Shown here: positions 30,269 through 38,897 of the stretch, piece by piece | Layout: every line of letters begins with the position of its first letter | How positions within the stretch are numbered: position 1 is the first letter of the stretch | Origin: Kiloniellales bacterium | GTDB lineage: Bacteria; Pseudomonadota; Alphaproteobacteria; Kiloniellales; JAKSBE01 | Direction of reading: 5' to 3' | Length of the DNA: 64,000 nt | NCBI GenBank assembly: GCA_030066685.1 | Contig: JASJBF010000017.1 | Location: forward strand, 62,001 to 126,000 | Made by a program: the position numbers and the translations under genes | Notes under the pieces: generated by a model | What the model was told of the DNA's origin: nothing | Databases searched by the model: none | Seen by the model: only the letters and a program-made list of their open reading frames with translations

Positions 30269-32593
30269 TTGGACGACCGGGTCCACCTCTTCGGCATCCG
30301 CCATCACGGCCCGGGCTGCGCCCGCAGCCTGCAGCAGGCGCTGGAGGCCCTGAACCCGGAAGCTGTGCTGGTGGAAGGCCCGTCGGAGGCCGAAGCGGTG
30401 ATCGACTTCGCCCGCGCGCCCGCCATGCGGCCGCCGCTGGCGCTGCTGGTCTATGCCGAGAGCGATCCGACCCTTGCCAGCTTCTTTCCCTTCGCGGAGT
30501 TCTCGCCGGAGTGGCGCGCCCTGCTCTGGGCGCTCGAGCGGCGGCGGCCGCTGCGCTTCATCGACCTGCCCTCGACCTATCGACTCGCCGCCGAGGAAGC
30601 CGCTGCCAAACAGGCGGCCGAAGAGCCTCGAGATCCGGAAGACGGCCCAGCCAAGGAGCCCGAGGCGGAAACAGGCCGTCACCGGGGGCTGAGGGGCGAT
30701 CCCCTGGCCCACCTGGCCGCGGCCGCCGGCTACGACGACAGCGAGGCCTGGTGGAACAACCTGATCGAACAGGGCGCGCCGGCCCCGGAGCTCTTCGCGG
30801 CGATCGAGTCCGCCATGACCGCGCTGCGCGAGGACGCGGTCGGTGAAACCGAGGCGCCGGCCGACGAAAGCCTTTGGGAAGACCGCCGCGAGGCGCAGAT
30901 GCGCCTGGCGATCGGCAAGGCGCTGAAGGACTTCAGCGGCCCGATTGCGGTCGTGGTCGGTGCCTGGCACGTCCCGGCCCTGCGCCGCGCGTCCAAGGCC
31001 AACGAGGATCGCGCGCTCCTGAAGGGGCTGGCCAAGACCAAGGTCACCGTCACCTGGGTCCCCTGGACCGATTCCCGCCTCGCCGTTGCCTCGGGCTATG
31101 GCGCCGGCGTGCGCTCGCCCGGCTGGTACCGGCACATCTGGGCCGAGCTGCAGCGCCTCGGGCCGGCCGAGCGTCCGGACCTTCAAGGCCTGGCCGCTCG
31201 CTGGCAGACCCGGGTCGCGGAGCTGCTGCGCCGCGAAGGCCAGGTCGTGGCGCCGGCCTCGGTGATCGAGGCGGCCCGGCTTTCGACCAGCCTGGCCGCC
31301 CTACGCGAGCTCGCCGTGCCGGGGCTCTCGGAAATGCAGGACGCAAGCCTGGCGGCAATCTGCTTCGGCCAGACCGCGCCGATGATGCTGATCGAACGGC
31401 GGCTGGTGATCGGCAACGAGGTCGGCGAGATCGCCGAGGGCGTGCCGCAGATCCCGCTCCAAGCCGACCTGCAACGCTGGCAGAAGCGCCTGCGCCTGAA
31501 GCCCGAGGCCCTGGAGCAGGAGGTCGCGCTGGACCTGCGCAGCGAGGCCGGACTGCTGAAGTCCTCCCTGCTGCACCGGCTCAAGCTGATCGCGGTGCCC
31601 TGGGGCCAGCTGCTCGACGCCGGCCGCAGTCGGGGCACTTTCCGCGAGCGCTGGCAGCTGCAGTGGGAGCCCGAGTTCTCGGTCCGGCTGGTCGAGGCGA
31701 TGATCTGGGGCACGACCATCCAGCAGGCGGCGGGCAACGCCGCGCGCGGACGGGCCGAGGACGCGGCGGCGCTCTCCGAGCTCGCCGGCCTGGTCCACGA
31801 CTGCCTGGTCGCCGACCTGCCGGAGGCGGCACGGGACTGCATCGAGACCCTGCAGGTCTCGGCGGCCGAGACCGGCGAGGTCGCGCCGCTTCTGGAGGCG
31901 GCGCCGCCGCTGGCCGACATCCTGCGCTACGGCACCGCGCGCCGGATCCCGGAGCGGGAGCTCCGGCTCCTGGTGACCAGCCTCACCGAGGAGATCTTCG
32001 TCGGCCTGGCCTACGCCTGCCATCAGCTGGAGGAGGAGGCCGCGGCCGAGATGCTCCGGCGCTGCGGTGCCTTCGACCGGGCCATCCAGCTGCTCGAGGA
32101 CGATCGCCTGCAGAACGATTGGCAGCGCGCGCTGCTGCGCCTCGCCGAGGACGACGCGGCCGCGCCGCTGCTCAAGGGCTTCGCCACGCGGCGGCTCTAC
32201 GACCAGGGGTCGCTGGACAGCGAGGCGACATCGGGCCAGCTCTCCCGGGCCCTTTCGCCCGCCCTGGGACCGCGGGACGCCGGCGCCTGGCTCGAGGGCT
32301 TCCTGGCCGACGCCGGGCAGCTCCTGCTCCACGACCCCGCGCTCTTCGCCGTGATCGACGACTGGCTGCTGGCCCTGCCGGATGAGAATTTCACCAACCT
32401 CTTGCCCATGCTGCGCCGGACCTTCGGCGGCTTCGACGCGATGGAGCGACGCCATCTGCTGACTTTGGTTCGAGAGGGACCGCGCCCGGAGCGCCGCCTC
32501 GACCCGGCCGCCGGGCCCGCGGCGCCGCAGGTCGACGAGGCCTTCGAACGCGCCCTGCCGCTGCTGCAGACGATCCTGGGACTGCGCCCATGA
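30269..32593 (+). CDS. DUF5682-like protein (MoxR/VWA cluster, gene 4)
   Basis: This 774-residue soluble protein opens with VHLFGIRHHGPGCARSLQQAL, the characteristic start of DUF5682/YehM-type proteins, and later shows VVVGAWHVPALRR near residue 230. These segments recall the TraB/ChaN/EreA-like fold (a GxRHHGPG His-rich loop and a GxxH motif), so a hydrolase-like active site is conceivable, but this is inference. The C-terminal half is helical and repeats Leu/Glu-rich units. Translation must start at TTG, since it lies two bases after the MoxR stop and no ATG or GTG fits before the conserved motif. It overlaps the VWA gene by four bases. Confidence 0.82.
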   Translation: MDDRVHLFGIRHHGPGCARSLQQALEALNPEAVLVEGPSEAEAVIDFARAPAMRPPLALLVYAESDPTLASFFPFAEFSPEWRALLWALERRRPLRFIDLPSTYRLAAEEAAAKQAAEEPRDPEDGPAKEPEAETGRHRGLRGDPLAHLAAAAGYDDSEAWWNNLIEQGAPAPELFAAIESAMTALREDAVGETEAPADESLWEDRREAQMRLAIGKALKDFSGPIAVVVGAWHVPALRRASKANEDRALLKGLAKTKVTVTWVPWTDSRLAVASGYGAGVRSPGWYRHIWAELQRLGPAERPDLQGLAARWQTRVAELLRREGQVVAPASVIEAARLSTSLAALRELAVPGLSEMQDASLAAICFGQTAPMMLIERRLVIGNEVGEIAEGVPQIPLQADLQRWQKRLRLKPEALEQEVALDLRSEAGLLKSSLLHRLKLIAVPWGQLLDAGRSRGTFRERWQLQWEPEFSVRLVEAMIWGTTIQQAAGNAARGRAEDAAALSELAGLVHDCLVADLPEAARDCIETLQVSAAETGEVAPLLEAAPPLADILRYGTARRIPERELRLLVTSLTEEIFVGLAYACHQLEEEAAAEMLRRCGAFDRAIQLLEDDRLQNDWQRALLRLAEDDAAAPLLKGFATRRLYDQGSLDSEATSGQLSRALSPALGPRDAGAWLEGFLADAGQLLLHDPALFAVIDDWLLALPDENFTNLLPMLRRTFGGFDAMERRHLLTLVREGPRPERRLDPAAGPAAPQVDEAFERALPLLQTILGLRP

Positions 32594-33792
32594 CCGACGA
32601 CAAGGGGACTCCCGACGAACGCTGGCGGCGCTGGCGCCTGGCCTTCGGCAACGAGGACGAGGATCCGGCGGGCTTCGGCCTCTCGGCGCGGGACGTCCGC
32701 CTCGACCAGGCGCTGAAGATGCTCTACGGCGGCGGCAGCGGCCAGGGCGCCACGAGCAAGAGCCGGCGGGGCGGGCTCGGCGGCTCGGCGCCCCGGGTCG
32801 CCCGCTGGCTCGGCGACATCCGGGAGTTCTTCCCCGCGCCGGTGGTCCAGGTCATCCAGCGCGACGCCTTCGACCGCCTGGGCCTGAAGCAGATGCTGCT
32901 GGAGCCGGAATTCCTGGCCGCGATGGAGGCCGACGTCCACCTGGTCGCCGACCTGATCAGCCTGGGCTCGGCCATGCCGAAGAAGTCCAAGGAGACGGCG
33001 CGCCAGGTCGTCGAGAAGGTGGTCCAGGAACTCATGAAGCGGCTGGAGCAGAAGACGACCGAGACGCTGCGCGGCGCCCTCAACCGCTCGCAGCGCACCT
33101 TCCGCCCGCGCTTCTCCGACATCGACTGGCCGACGACGATCCGCGCCAACCTGCGCCATTACCAGCCGGACTACCGGACCGTCGTCCCCGAGAAGCTGAT
33201 CGGCTTCGGGCGCAAGTCGAAGCGCCTGAGCGACCTGGAGGAGATCATCCTCTGCGTCGACCAGTCCGGCTCCATGGCCAGCTCCGTCGTCTACTCCTCG
33301 ATCTTCGCGGCGGTCATGGGCTCCATGCCGGCGCTGGATACCAAGCTGGTGGTCTTCGACACCGCGGTGATCGATCTGACCGAGCAGCTCGCCGACCCGG
33401 TCGAGGTGCTCTTCGGCGTCCAGCTGGGCGGCGGTACCGACATCAACCAGGCCCTGGCCTACTGCGAGACCCTGGTCCGGCAGCCCACCAAGGCGCATCT
33501 GGTCCTGATCACCGACCTCTTCGAGGGCGGCAACGCGGCCGAGATGGTCGAACGGGCCGCCGGCCTGATCGCCAGCGGGGTCAACGTGATCACCCTGCTG
33601 GCGCTCAGCGACGACGGCAAGCCCTCCTACGACGAGGAGCTGAGTCAGAAGCTGGCCGCCCTGGACAGCCCGGTCTTCGCCTGCACTCCCGACCTCTTCC
33701 CCGACCTAATGGCCGCGGCTCTGAAGCGCGAGGACCTGCAGGCCTGGGCGGCGGCCCGGGACATCGCCCTGGTCCGCGGCGGCGAGGCCTGA
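32590..33792 (+). CDS. VWA-domain protein (MoxR/VWA cluster, gene 5)
   Basis: This 400-residue protein has a helical N-terminal half and a C-terminal von Willebrand A domain from about residue 215. The metal-ion-dependent adhesion site is complete: DQSGSM (about 223-228), the threonine in GGGTDIN (about 281-287) and the aspartate in LITDLFEGG (about 304-312). VWA proteins paired with MoxR ATPases are effector or assembly modules, as in cofactor insertion or stress complexes. It is the homologue in position of E. coli YehP. It lacks a signal peptide, so the complex is cytoplasmic. The start overlaps the previous stop (ATGA), and it ends the operon. Confidence 0.9.
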   Translation: MTDDKGTPDERWRRWRLAFGNEDEDPAGFGLSARDVRLDQALKMLYGGGSGQGATSKSRRGGLGGSAPRVARWLGDIREFFPAPVVQVIQRDAFDRLGLKQMLLEPEFLAAMEADVHLVADLISLGSAMPKKSKETARQVVEKVVQELMKRLEQKTTETLRGALNRSQRTFRPRFSDIDWPTTIRANLRHYQPDYRTVVPEKLIGFGRKSKRLSDLEEIILCVDQSGSMASSVVYSSIFAAVMGSMPALDTKLVVFDTAVIDLTEQLADPVEVLFGVQLGGGTDINQALAYCETLVRQPTKAHLVLITDLFEGGNAAEMVERAAGLIASGVNVITLLALSDDGKPSYDEELSQKLAALDSPVFACTPDLFPDLMAAALKREDLQAWAAARDIALVRGGEA

Positions 33793-33873
33793 GCCAGGAC
33801 CTGACGGGACTGCCCGCGCGCCCGGAGCTGTGCTATTGCCGAAGGGCCCGCAACCCGGACCTCGAGGCTCGCA

Positions 33874-34731
33874 ATGGACCATCGCACGCTCACCGACGAG
33901 GAGCTGGAACGGCACCTCAACCCCCGGGTCGCGGCGCCGGGCTTCGAGGCCCACCTGGCCGACTACGCCGCGCGCAGCGCCGTCAGCCGCGCGAAGCTCG
34001 AGGCGGTGCTGGACCTGCCCTTCGGCAAAAGCCCTTTGGAGCGCCTCGATGTCTTCCCCGCCGCGAGCGCGGGCGCGCCGGTCCAGGTCTTCGTCCACGG
34101 CGGCTACTGGCGCGCCCTGGACAAGAGCGACCACAGCTTCGCCGCCGAGGCCCTGGTCGCAGCCGGCGCAACGGTGGTCGCGATCAACTACGACCTCTGC
34201 CCGGCGGTGACCCTAGACCGGATCGTGGCCCAGACCCGCGCCGCCGTCGCCTGGACCTACCGCAATATCGCGGCCTATGGCGGCGATCCGGAGCGGATCT
34301 TCCTCTCCGGGCATTCCGCCGGCGCCCACCTCGCGGTCATGGCGCTGCTGGAGGATTGGCCGGGGCAGCACGGCCTGCCGCCCGAGCCGATCAAGGGGGT
34401 GACGGCGATCAGCGGAGTCTACGACCTGGCGCCGGTGCTCCGGATCTCGGTCAACGACGACGTCCGCCTGACCGCGGAGATGGCCGCGCGCAACTCGCCG
34501 ACGTTGCACCCGCCGCGGCGCGCCCTGCCGCTGCTCCTGGCGGTCGGCGCCGAGGAACCGGCCGGCTGGATCCAGCAGACCCTCGACTTCCGCCGGGCCT
34601 TCGAGGCGAGCGCTGGGCCGGCCAGCTTCCTCGAGGTGCCCGACCGCAACCACTTCTCCGTGCTCTACGACCTCGCCGACCCCGAGACGGCGCTCTGCCG
34701 CGCGGTCCTGCAGCAGATGGGCCTGGCTTAG
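33874..34731 (+). CDS. Alpha/beta hydrolase, arylformamidase/esterase-like
   Basis: The 285-residue protein has the oxyanion motif HGGYW (about residues 73-77) and the nucleophile elbow GHSAG (about 149-153). A C-terminal histidine lies in DRNHFS (about 256-261), and a candidate acid is present in the final third. The HGGYWRALDKSDHSF stretch is typical of kynurenine formamidase-like and related short-chain carboxylesterases of the HSL branch. No tryptophan catabolic gene is nearby. It lies 81 bases after the VWA gene on the same strand and may or may not share its transcript. Its convergent neighbour is a dihydropyrimidinase, so hydrolysis of an N-formyl or N-carbamoyl compound is one possibility. 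Confidence 0.82.
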   Translation: MDHRTLTDEELERHLNPRVAAPGFEAHLADYAARSAVSRAKLEAVLDLPFGKSPLERLDVFPAASAGAPVQVFVHGGYWRALDKSDHSFAAEALVAAGATVVAINYDLCPAVTLDRIVAQTRAAVAWTYRNIAAYGGDPERIFLSGHSAGAHLAVMALLEDWPGQHGLPPEPIKGVTAISGVYDLAPVLRISVNDDVRLTAEMAARNSPTLHPPRRALPLLLAVGAEEPAGWIQQTLDFRRAFEASAGPASFLEVPDRNHFSVLYDLADPETALCRAVLQQMGLA

Positions 34732-34758
34732 TCGGTCTCGGCAGGTCGCATCAATCAC

Positions 34759-34839
34759 GCTGTCATGCCCGGACGTGATCCGGGCATCCATCGTGCCGAT
34801 TGCGCGACGGATTGCCGGGTCAAGCCCGGCAATGACAGC
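34759..34839. repeat. Dispersed palindromic element, 'tgtcatgcccgg' family
   Basis: This 81-bp element lies between two convergent genes. The ends GCTGTCAT and ATGACAGC are exact reverse complements. Inside are two smaller palindromes, one around CCCGGACGTGATCCGGG and one around GCCGGGTCAAGCCCGGC. A close relative is at 50533-50611, and partial ones lie at 5041-5090 and 5363-5387. It would form a cruciform or an RNA hairpin and could act as terminator for both genes. Confidence 0.75.
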
Positions 34840-34882
34840 GGTGGTGAAGTTCCTTGCTTGCTCGACGACAAGTGACATTGCC

Positions 34883-36352
34883 TCACGGCCAGCCAAGGTC
34901 GATGCCACCGTTGGACGCGGGGTCGAGCTCCGGGGCGGCGCGGCCCAGGGGCCTGGCGCTTTCGGGCGGGTCGCAGGGCAGGAAGGTGCCGCTGCCGCGG
35001 GCGACCTGCAATTCACCGTCCTCGACCACGATGCGGCCGCGGTTGAGGACCGTAACCGGCCAGCCGGTGATCCGCCGCCCCTCGTAGGGCGTGTAGCCGG
35101 CCCGGTCGTGCAGCAGGTCGTAGCTGACGTCGACCGTCTTCTCCGGATCCCAGATCGCCAGGTCCGCGTCGGCGCCGACCGCGAGGCTGCCCTTGCGCGG
35201 GTAGAGGCCGTAGAGCCTGGCCGCGTTGGTTGAGGCCAGGGCGACGAAGTCGTTGAGCGACAGGCGGCCGCCACCGACCCCTTCCGAGAACAGCAATGGC
35301 AGGCGCAGCTCCAGGCCCGGCACGCCGTTTGCCATCTCCTTGAAGGTGGTCTTGTCGCCGCGCGGCAGCTTGCCGCTCTCGTCGAAGCGATAGGGCGCGT
35401 GGTCGGAGGAGAAGACCTGGAAGGTGCCGTTCGCGAGGCCCCGCCACATGGCCTCCTGGTCGGCCGTGTCGCGCGGCGGCGGGCTGCAGCAGAACTTGGC
35501 GCCCTCGAGACCGTCGCGATCCAGGTCGGCCGCGGTGAGAAACAGGTACTGCGGGCAGGTCTCGCCGTAGATCTTGAGCCCGCGGGTCTGGGCCGCGCGG
35601 ATCGCGTCCATCGCCTCCGCCGCCGAGACGTGCACCACCAGCAAGGGCACGTCGAGGAACTCGGCGAGGCGGATCGCGCGGTGGGTGGCCTCGCCCTCGG
35701 CGGCCCGGGCATGGCTCAGGGCATGGTGCCGCGGCAGGACGTGGCCGCCCTGCAGCAGGCGCTCGGTCATCCAGGCGATGACATCGTGGTTCTCGGCATG
35801 GACCATGACCAGGGCGCCCTCGCGCCGGGCGACGGACAGCACGTCGAGCAGCTGGCGGTCGTCGAGCTTCAGGCGCTCGTAGGTCATGTAGACCTTGAAG
35901 GAGCTGTAGCCGTCGCGGATCAGGGCCGGCAGCTCCTGCCCCAGGACGCTCTCGCTGGGGTCGGAGACGATCAGGTGAAAGGCGTAGTCGATCACCGCCT
36001 TGGGGCCGGCGCAGGCGTGGTAGTCCTGGACCACCTGGCGCAGGGACTGGCCGCGGTGCTGGGCGGCGAAGGGAATCACCGTGGTGGTGCCGCCGAAGGC
36101 GGCGGAGACGGTCGCTGAATGGAAGTCGTCGGCGGTCATCACGCCGGCGGAGGACATCTGCTCGATGTGGCAGTGGCTGTCGACCCCGCCCGGCAGGACG
36201 TAGGCGCCCGTGGCGTCGATCTCCCGCACGCCCGGCCCGAGGTCCACACCCAACGCGGCGATCCGCTCGCCTGCGACGCCGACGTCGCAGCGCATGGTGT
36301 CGCCGGCCGTGACGACGGTGCCGCCACGCACCACCAGATCGAAGTCGGCCAT
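34883..36352 (-). CDS. hydA: Dihydropyrimidinase / D-hydantoinase
   Basis: This 489-residue metal-dependent amidohydrolase opens cyclic ureides such as dihydrouracil or hydantoins. Metal ligands include the HxH in DSHCHIEQ (about residues 58-65), the lysine expected to be carbamylated in SFKVYMTY (about 149-156), histidines in MVHAEN and LVVHVSA, and the aspartate in SSDHAPYRF (about 313-321). The pattern matches dihydropyrimidinase closely. The start is ATG with GGGAGG upstream. No dihydropyrimidine dehydrogenase or beta-ureidopropionase gene is present, so it may serve another cyclic amide. A strong GC hairpin sits in its 5' leader. Confidence 0.9.
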   Translation of the reverse strand: MADFDLVVRGGTVVTAGDTMRCDVGVAGERIAALGVDLGPGVREIDATGAYVLPGGVDSHCHIEQMSSAGVMTADDFHSATVSAAFGGTTTVIPFAAQHRGQSLRQVVQDYHACAGPKAVIDYAFHLIVSDPSESVLGQELPALIRDGYSSFKVYMTYERLKLDDRQLLDVLSVARREGALVMVHAENHDVIAWMTERLLQGGHVLPRHHALSHARAAEGEATHRAIRLAEFLDVPLLVVHVSAAEAMDAIRAAQTRGLKIYGETCPQYLFLTAADLDRDGLEGAKFCCSPPPRDTADQEAMWRGLANGTFQVFSSDHAPYRFDESGKLPRGDKTTFKEMANGVPGLELRLPLLFSEGVGGGRLSLNDFVALASTNAARLYGLYPRKGSLAVGADADLAIWDPEKTVDVSYDLLHDRAGYTPYEGRRITGWPVTVLNRGRIVVEDGELQVARGSGTFLPCDPPESARPLGRAAPELDPASNGGIDLGWP

Positions 36353-36378
36353 CCCGCGCCTCCCAGACCTCTTCAGCT

Positions 36379-36402
36379 CTCCCGCGCGCGGACGCGCGGG
36401 AG
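36379..36402 (-). promoter_or_regulatory. Leader hairpin upstream of the dihydropyrimidinase gene
   Basis: Arms 36379-36388 and 36393-36402 are perfect 10-bp reverse complements around four bases (CTCCCGCGCG with CGCGCGGGAG), ending 26 bases before the hydA start. Lying between divergent genes, it could be an operator, an mRNA leader structure or a terminator for transcription entering from upstream. Confidence 0.5.
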
Positions 36403-36608
36403 CACTCTAGCGCAGCGGCTGGGTTGCCGGTCAACGTTTCCTCCGCGCCAGGCACCGGGTCGGCCCGCAAGGACGAGACAAAGGAGGACCCGCACAGGCC
36501 TGCGGCCTCTTGACCCTTGCGGCCAGACCCGGCCCGGCCAAGAATGCGACTGTGTTCGGCAGCGAACAGCGGCGGCCACCACAGACGACAGCGAGGAGAG
36601 GTCCTGGC

Positions 36609-37718
36609 ATGGAAAGCGGCGGAACGTCCCAGGGCAGCGACGCCTTCATAGAGCGCAGCTTGAACGTCGCAATCCGTGTTGGCCTTGTACTGCTTCTGAT
36701 CGCCTGGTGCTTCACCGTCGTGCGACCCTTCGTTGCGCCGATCATCTGGGGCATCATCATCGCGGTCGCGACTCATCCGGCCTACGTCCGCCTGCAATGG
36801 GCGCTCAGGGGACGGAGCGGCCTGGCGGCAACGGTCTACGTCGTGATCTTCCTCCTGGTGGTGATCACCCCGGCGCTCCTGCTGGCCGGCACCCTGGTCG
36901 ATGCGGTGCGTTTCGTCGCGAACGACTTGAGCGACGGCGTGCTGGACCTGCCGCCGCCACCGACGGAGATCGAGGCCTGGCCGTTCGTCGGCAAGCCGCT
37001 ATTCGAATTCTGGGTCCTGGCTTCGACCAATATTCAGGAGGCTCTGGGCCAGCTCGAGCCGGAGCTCAAGGTGATTGGCAGCTGGCTGCTCAACTTCGTT
37101 GGTACGGTTGCCATCGGCTTGCTGCAGTTCATCGTCGCGATCTTCATTGCCGCCGCGTTGCTGGTGAATGCGGCCGGCGGCGAGCGGGTCGCGGGCGATA
37201 TCGCGACTCGCCTCATGGGAGAGCGGGGACCGGTCTACGCCGACCTGGCGCGCGCGACGATTCGCAGTGTCGCTTACGGCATCCTGGGCGTCGCGCTGAT
37301 CCAGTCGATCCTCGCCGGGCTCGGCTTCCTGGCCGTCGGCCTGCCCGGTGCCGGGCTGCTGGCGCTGATCTGCCTCCTCCTCATCGTCGTGCAGATCGGA
37401 CCAACCCTGGTGATGATCCCGGTTGTGATCTACGAGTTCTACGCCGCCGACATCACGACCGCGATCATCTTCGCCATCTGGTGTTTTCTCGTCACCATCC
37501 TCGACAACGTCCTCAAGCCCTTCGTCCTCGGACGCGGCGTGAAGGTGCCGTTGCTGGTTGTCTTCGTCGGCGCCATCGGCGGCATCCTCTCGATGGGAAT
37601 TCTCGGCCTCTTCGTCGGGCCGGTGGTGCTGGCGCTCGGCTATACCCTCTTCACCGCCTGGATGGAGGACGGGCTGCGGCCGGCACCGGCCGTCGCCGCA
37701 CCGACCGAGGAGCCCTGA
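36609..37718 (+). CDS. AI-2E family transporter
   Basis: This 369-residue membrane protein has eight or so hydrophobic segments in the AI-2E (UPF0118) pattern. There is an early pair (VGLVLLLIAWCFTVVRPFVAPIIWG), another pair near residues 75-100, a soluble amphipathic stretch (about 105-155) and a block of five segments to the end containing GLPGAGLLALICLLLIVVQIG. The C-terminal LDNVLKPFVLGRG motif is diagnostic. Members have been linked to autoinducer-2 export or Na+/H+ exchange; the role here is unknown. The ATG at 36609 has GAGGAGAGG seven bases upstream, whereas the longer frame does not. It is divergent from hydA. Confidence 0.88.
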   Translation: MESGGTSQGSDAFIERSLNVAIRVGLVLLLIAWCFTVVRPFVAPIIWGIIIAVATHPAYVRLQWALRGRSGLAATVYVVIFLLVVITPALLLAGTLVDAVRFVANDLSDGVLDLPPPPTEIEAWPFVGKPLFEFWVLASTNIQEALGQLEPELKVIGSWLLNFVGTVAIGLLQFIVAIFIAAALLVNAAGGERVAGDIATRLMGERGPVYADLARATIRSVAYGILGVALIQSILAGLGFLAVGLPGAGLLALICLLLIVVQIGPTLVMIPVVIYEFYAADITTAIIFAIWCFLVTILDNVLKPFVLGRGVKVPLLVVFVGAIGGILSMGILGLFVGPVVLALGYTLFTAWMEDGLRPAPAVAAPTEEP

Positions 37719-38025
37719 TGCCGGCTTCTTTCGACGCTCAGACGCCGCGCCGGGCCCGGCCGAGCCAGATGACGGCGCCGTGAGCGCTCATTATCCATTT
37801 GTGCAACAAGCTCGCGAATGGGTGGCGGATCGCGTTTCCGGCCGGAAGACGCCCTGCTTCCGGAGAAGAGCCTGCCGCTGCAGGACCGCGGGGGCTTGCC
37901 GCCGGGAAACGATCGGCGCTTAATCCTTGTGGCGTGCAGGTATCGCCGGGCGGCCTGGGCTCGCCGGTGCGAGATCGGTCGGCCCGAGGACGATGGCATT
38001 GGTGTCGGGAGAGAAGGCAGCAACC
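37719..38025. other. Intergenic region before the Mo-hydroxylase operon
   Basis: About 300 bases lie between the AI-2E-type gene and coxM. I find no gene with a ribosome site. A weak promoter-like pair (TTGCCG, 18 bases, TTAATC, around 37896-37925) could serve the downstream operon but is only suggestive. The stretch just after the AI-2E stop has no clear terminator. Confidence 0.35.
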
Positions 38026-38889
38026 ATGCGATATGAAGCCCCCGAGACGATCGAGGCGGCGGTGGCCTTGCTCGCCGACGAGCCCGGCCCGGCCCGTGTG
38101 CTGGCGGGAGGCACCGATCTCCTGGTCCAGTTGCGCTCCGGCCTCACAGAACCGGAGCTCGTGGTCGACGTGAAGCGGATTTCGGCGATGCGGAGGATCA
38201 CGCCGGAGGCGGGCGGCTTCCGCATCGGCGCCGCGGTCTCTGCGGCGGAGCTGAGCGAGCACGAGGGGGTCTGCGACCTTTGGCCCGGCGTGGTCGACGC
38301 TGCCGAGCTCATCGGCTCCTCCCAGATCCAGAGCCGGGCCACCCTTGCCGGCAATCTCTGCAACGCCTCGCCGGCCGCCGATACCGTCCCGGCCTTGGTC
38401 GCCGCCGATGCTGTCGCCAGCATCGCCGGGCCCCGTGGCAGGCGCGCGCTGCCGGTGGCCGAGGTCGCCGTCGCGCCCGGCAAGACCGCCTTGGCAGCAG
38501 GCGAGCTGGTGGAATCGATCTTTCTGCCCGCCCGGCCGAGCAAGGCGTCCGATGCCTACTTGCGCTTCATCCCGCGGACCGAGATGGACATTGCCGTGGT
38601 CGGCGCCGGGGTCAGCCTGGTGCTGGAGGATGACGGCACCTGCCGCGCGGCGCGGGTCGCCTTGGGCGCCGTGGCGGCGCGCGTGCTCCTGGTCGAAGAG
38701 GCGGCCGCGGCCCTGATCGGGACGCCCCTCGACGGCGCGGCCCTGGACGCGCTGGCGGCTGCGGCCTCGGCCGCCTGCCAGCCGATCGACGACAAGCGCG
38801 GCACGATCGAATTCCGAACCGAGGTCGCCGGCGTCCTGGCACGGCGGGCGGCGGAGACGGCGCTGGCGCGCGCCAAGGCCAAGACCTAG
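38026..38889 (+). CDS. Xanthine dehydrogenase-family FAD-binding subunit (CoxM type)
   Basis: This 287-residue medium subunit has the FAD-binding fold of molybdenum hydroxylases. The FAD pyrophosphate loop VLAGGTDLL is near residue 27 and the second motif TLAGNLCNASPAADT near 108-122, and a CO-dehydrogenase flavoprotein C-terminal domain follows. It carries electrons from the iron-sulfur subunit to FAD. The chosen ATG starts the conserved MRYEAPETIEAAVALL. It is first in a coxM-coxS-coxL-moaD-like operon, eight bases before the 2Fe-2S gene. The substrate is set by the large subunit. Confidence 0.9.
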   Translation: MRYEAPETIEAAVALLADEPGPARVLAGGTDLLVQLRSGLTEPELVVDVKRISAMRRITPEAGGFRIGAAVSAAELSEHEGVCDLWPGVVDAAELIGSSQIQSRATLAGNLCNASPAADTVPALVAADAVASIAGPRGRRALPVAEVAVAPGKTALAAGELVESIFLPARPSKASDAYLRFIPRTEMDIAVVGAGVSLVLEDDGTCRAARVALGAVAARVLLVEEAAAALIGTPLDGAALDALAAAASAACQPIDDKRGTIEFRTEVAGVLARRAAETALARAKAKT

Positions 38890-38897
38890 GAGAGACG

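Noticed and set aside
34759-34839. CRISPR-like spacing of repeats
   Set aside because: The copies are far apart, palindromic and not tandem, with no cas genes or regular spacers, so this is not a CRISPR array.
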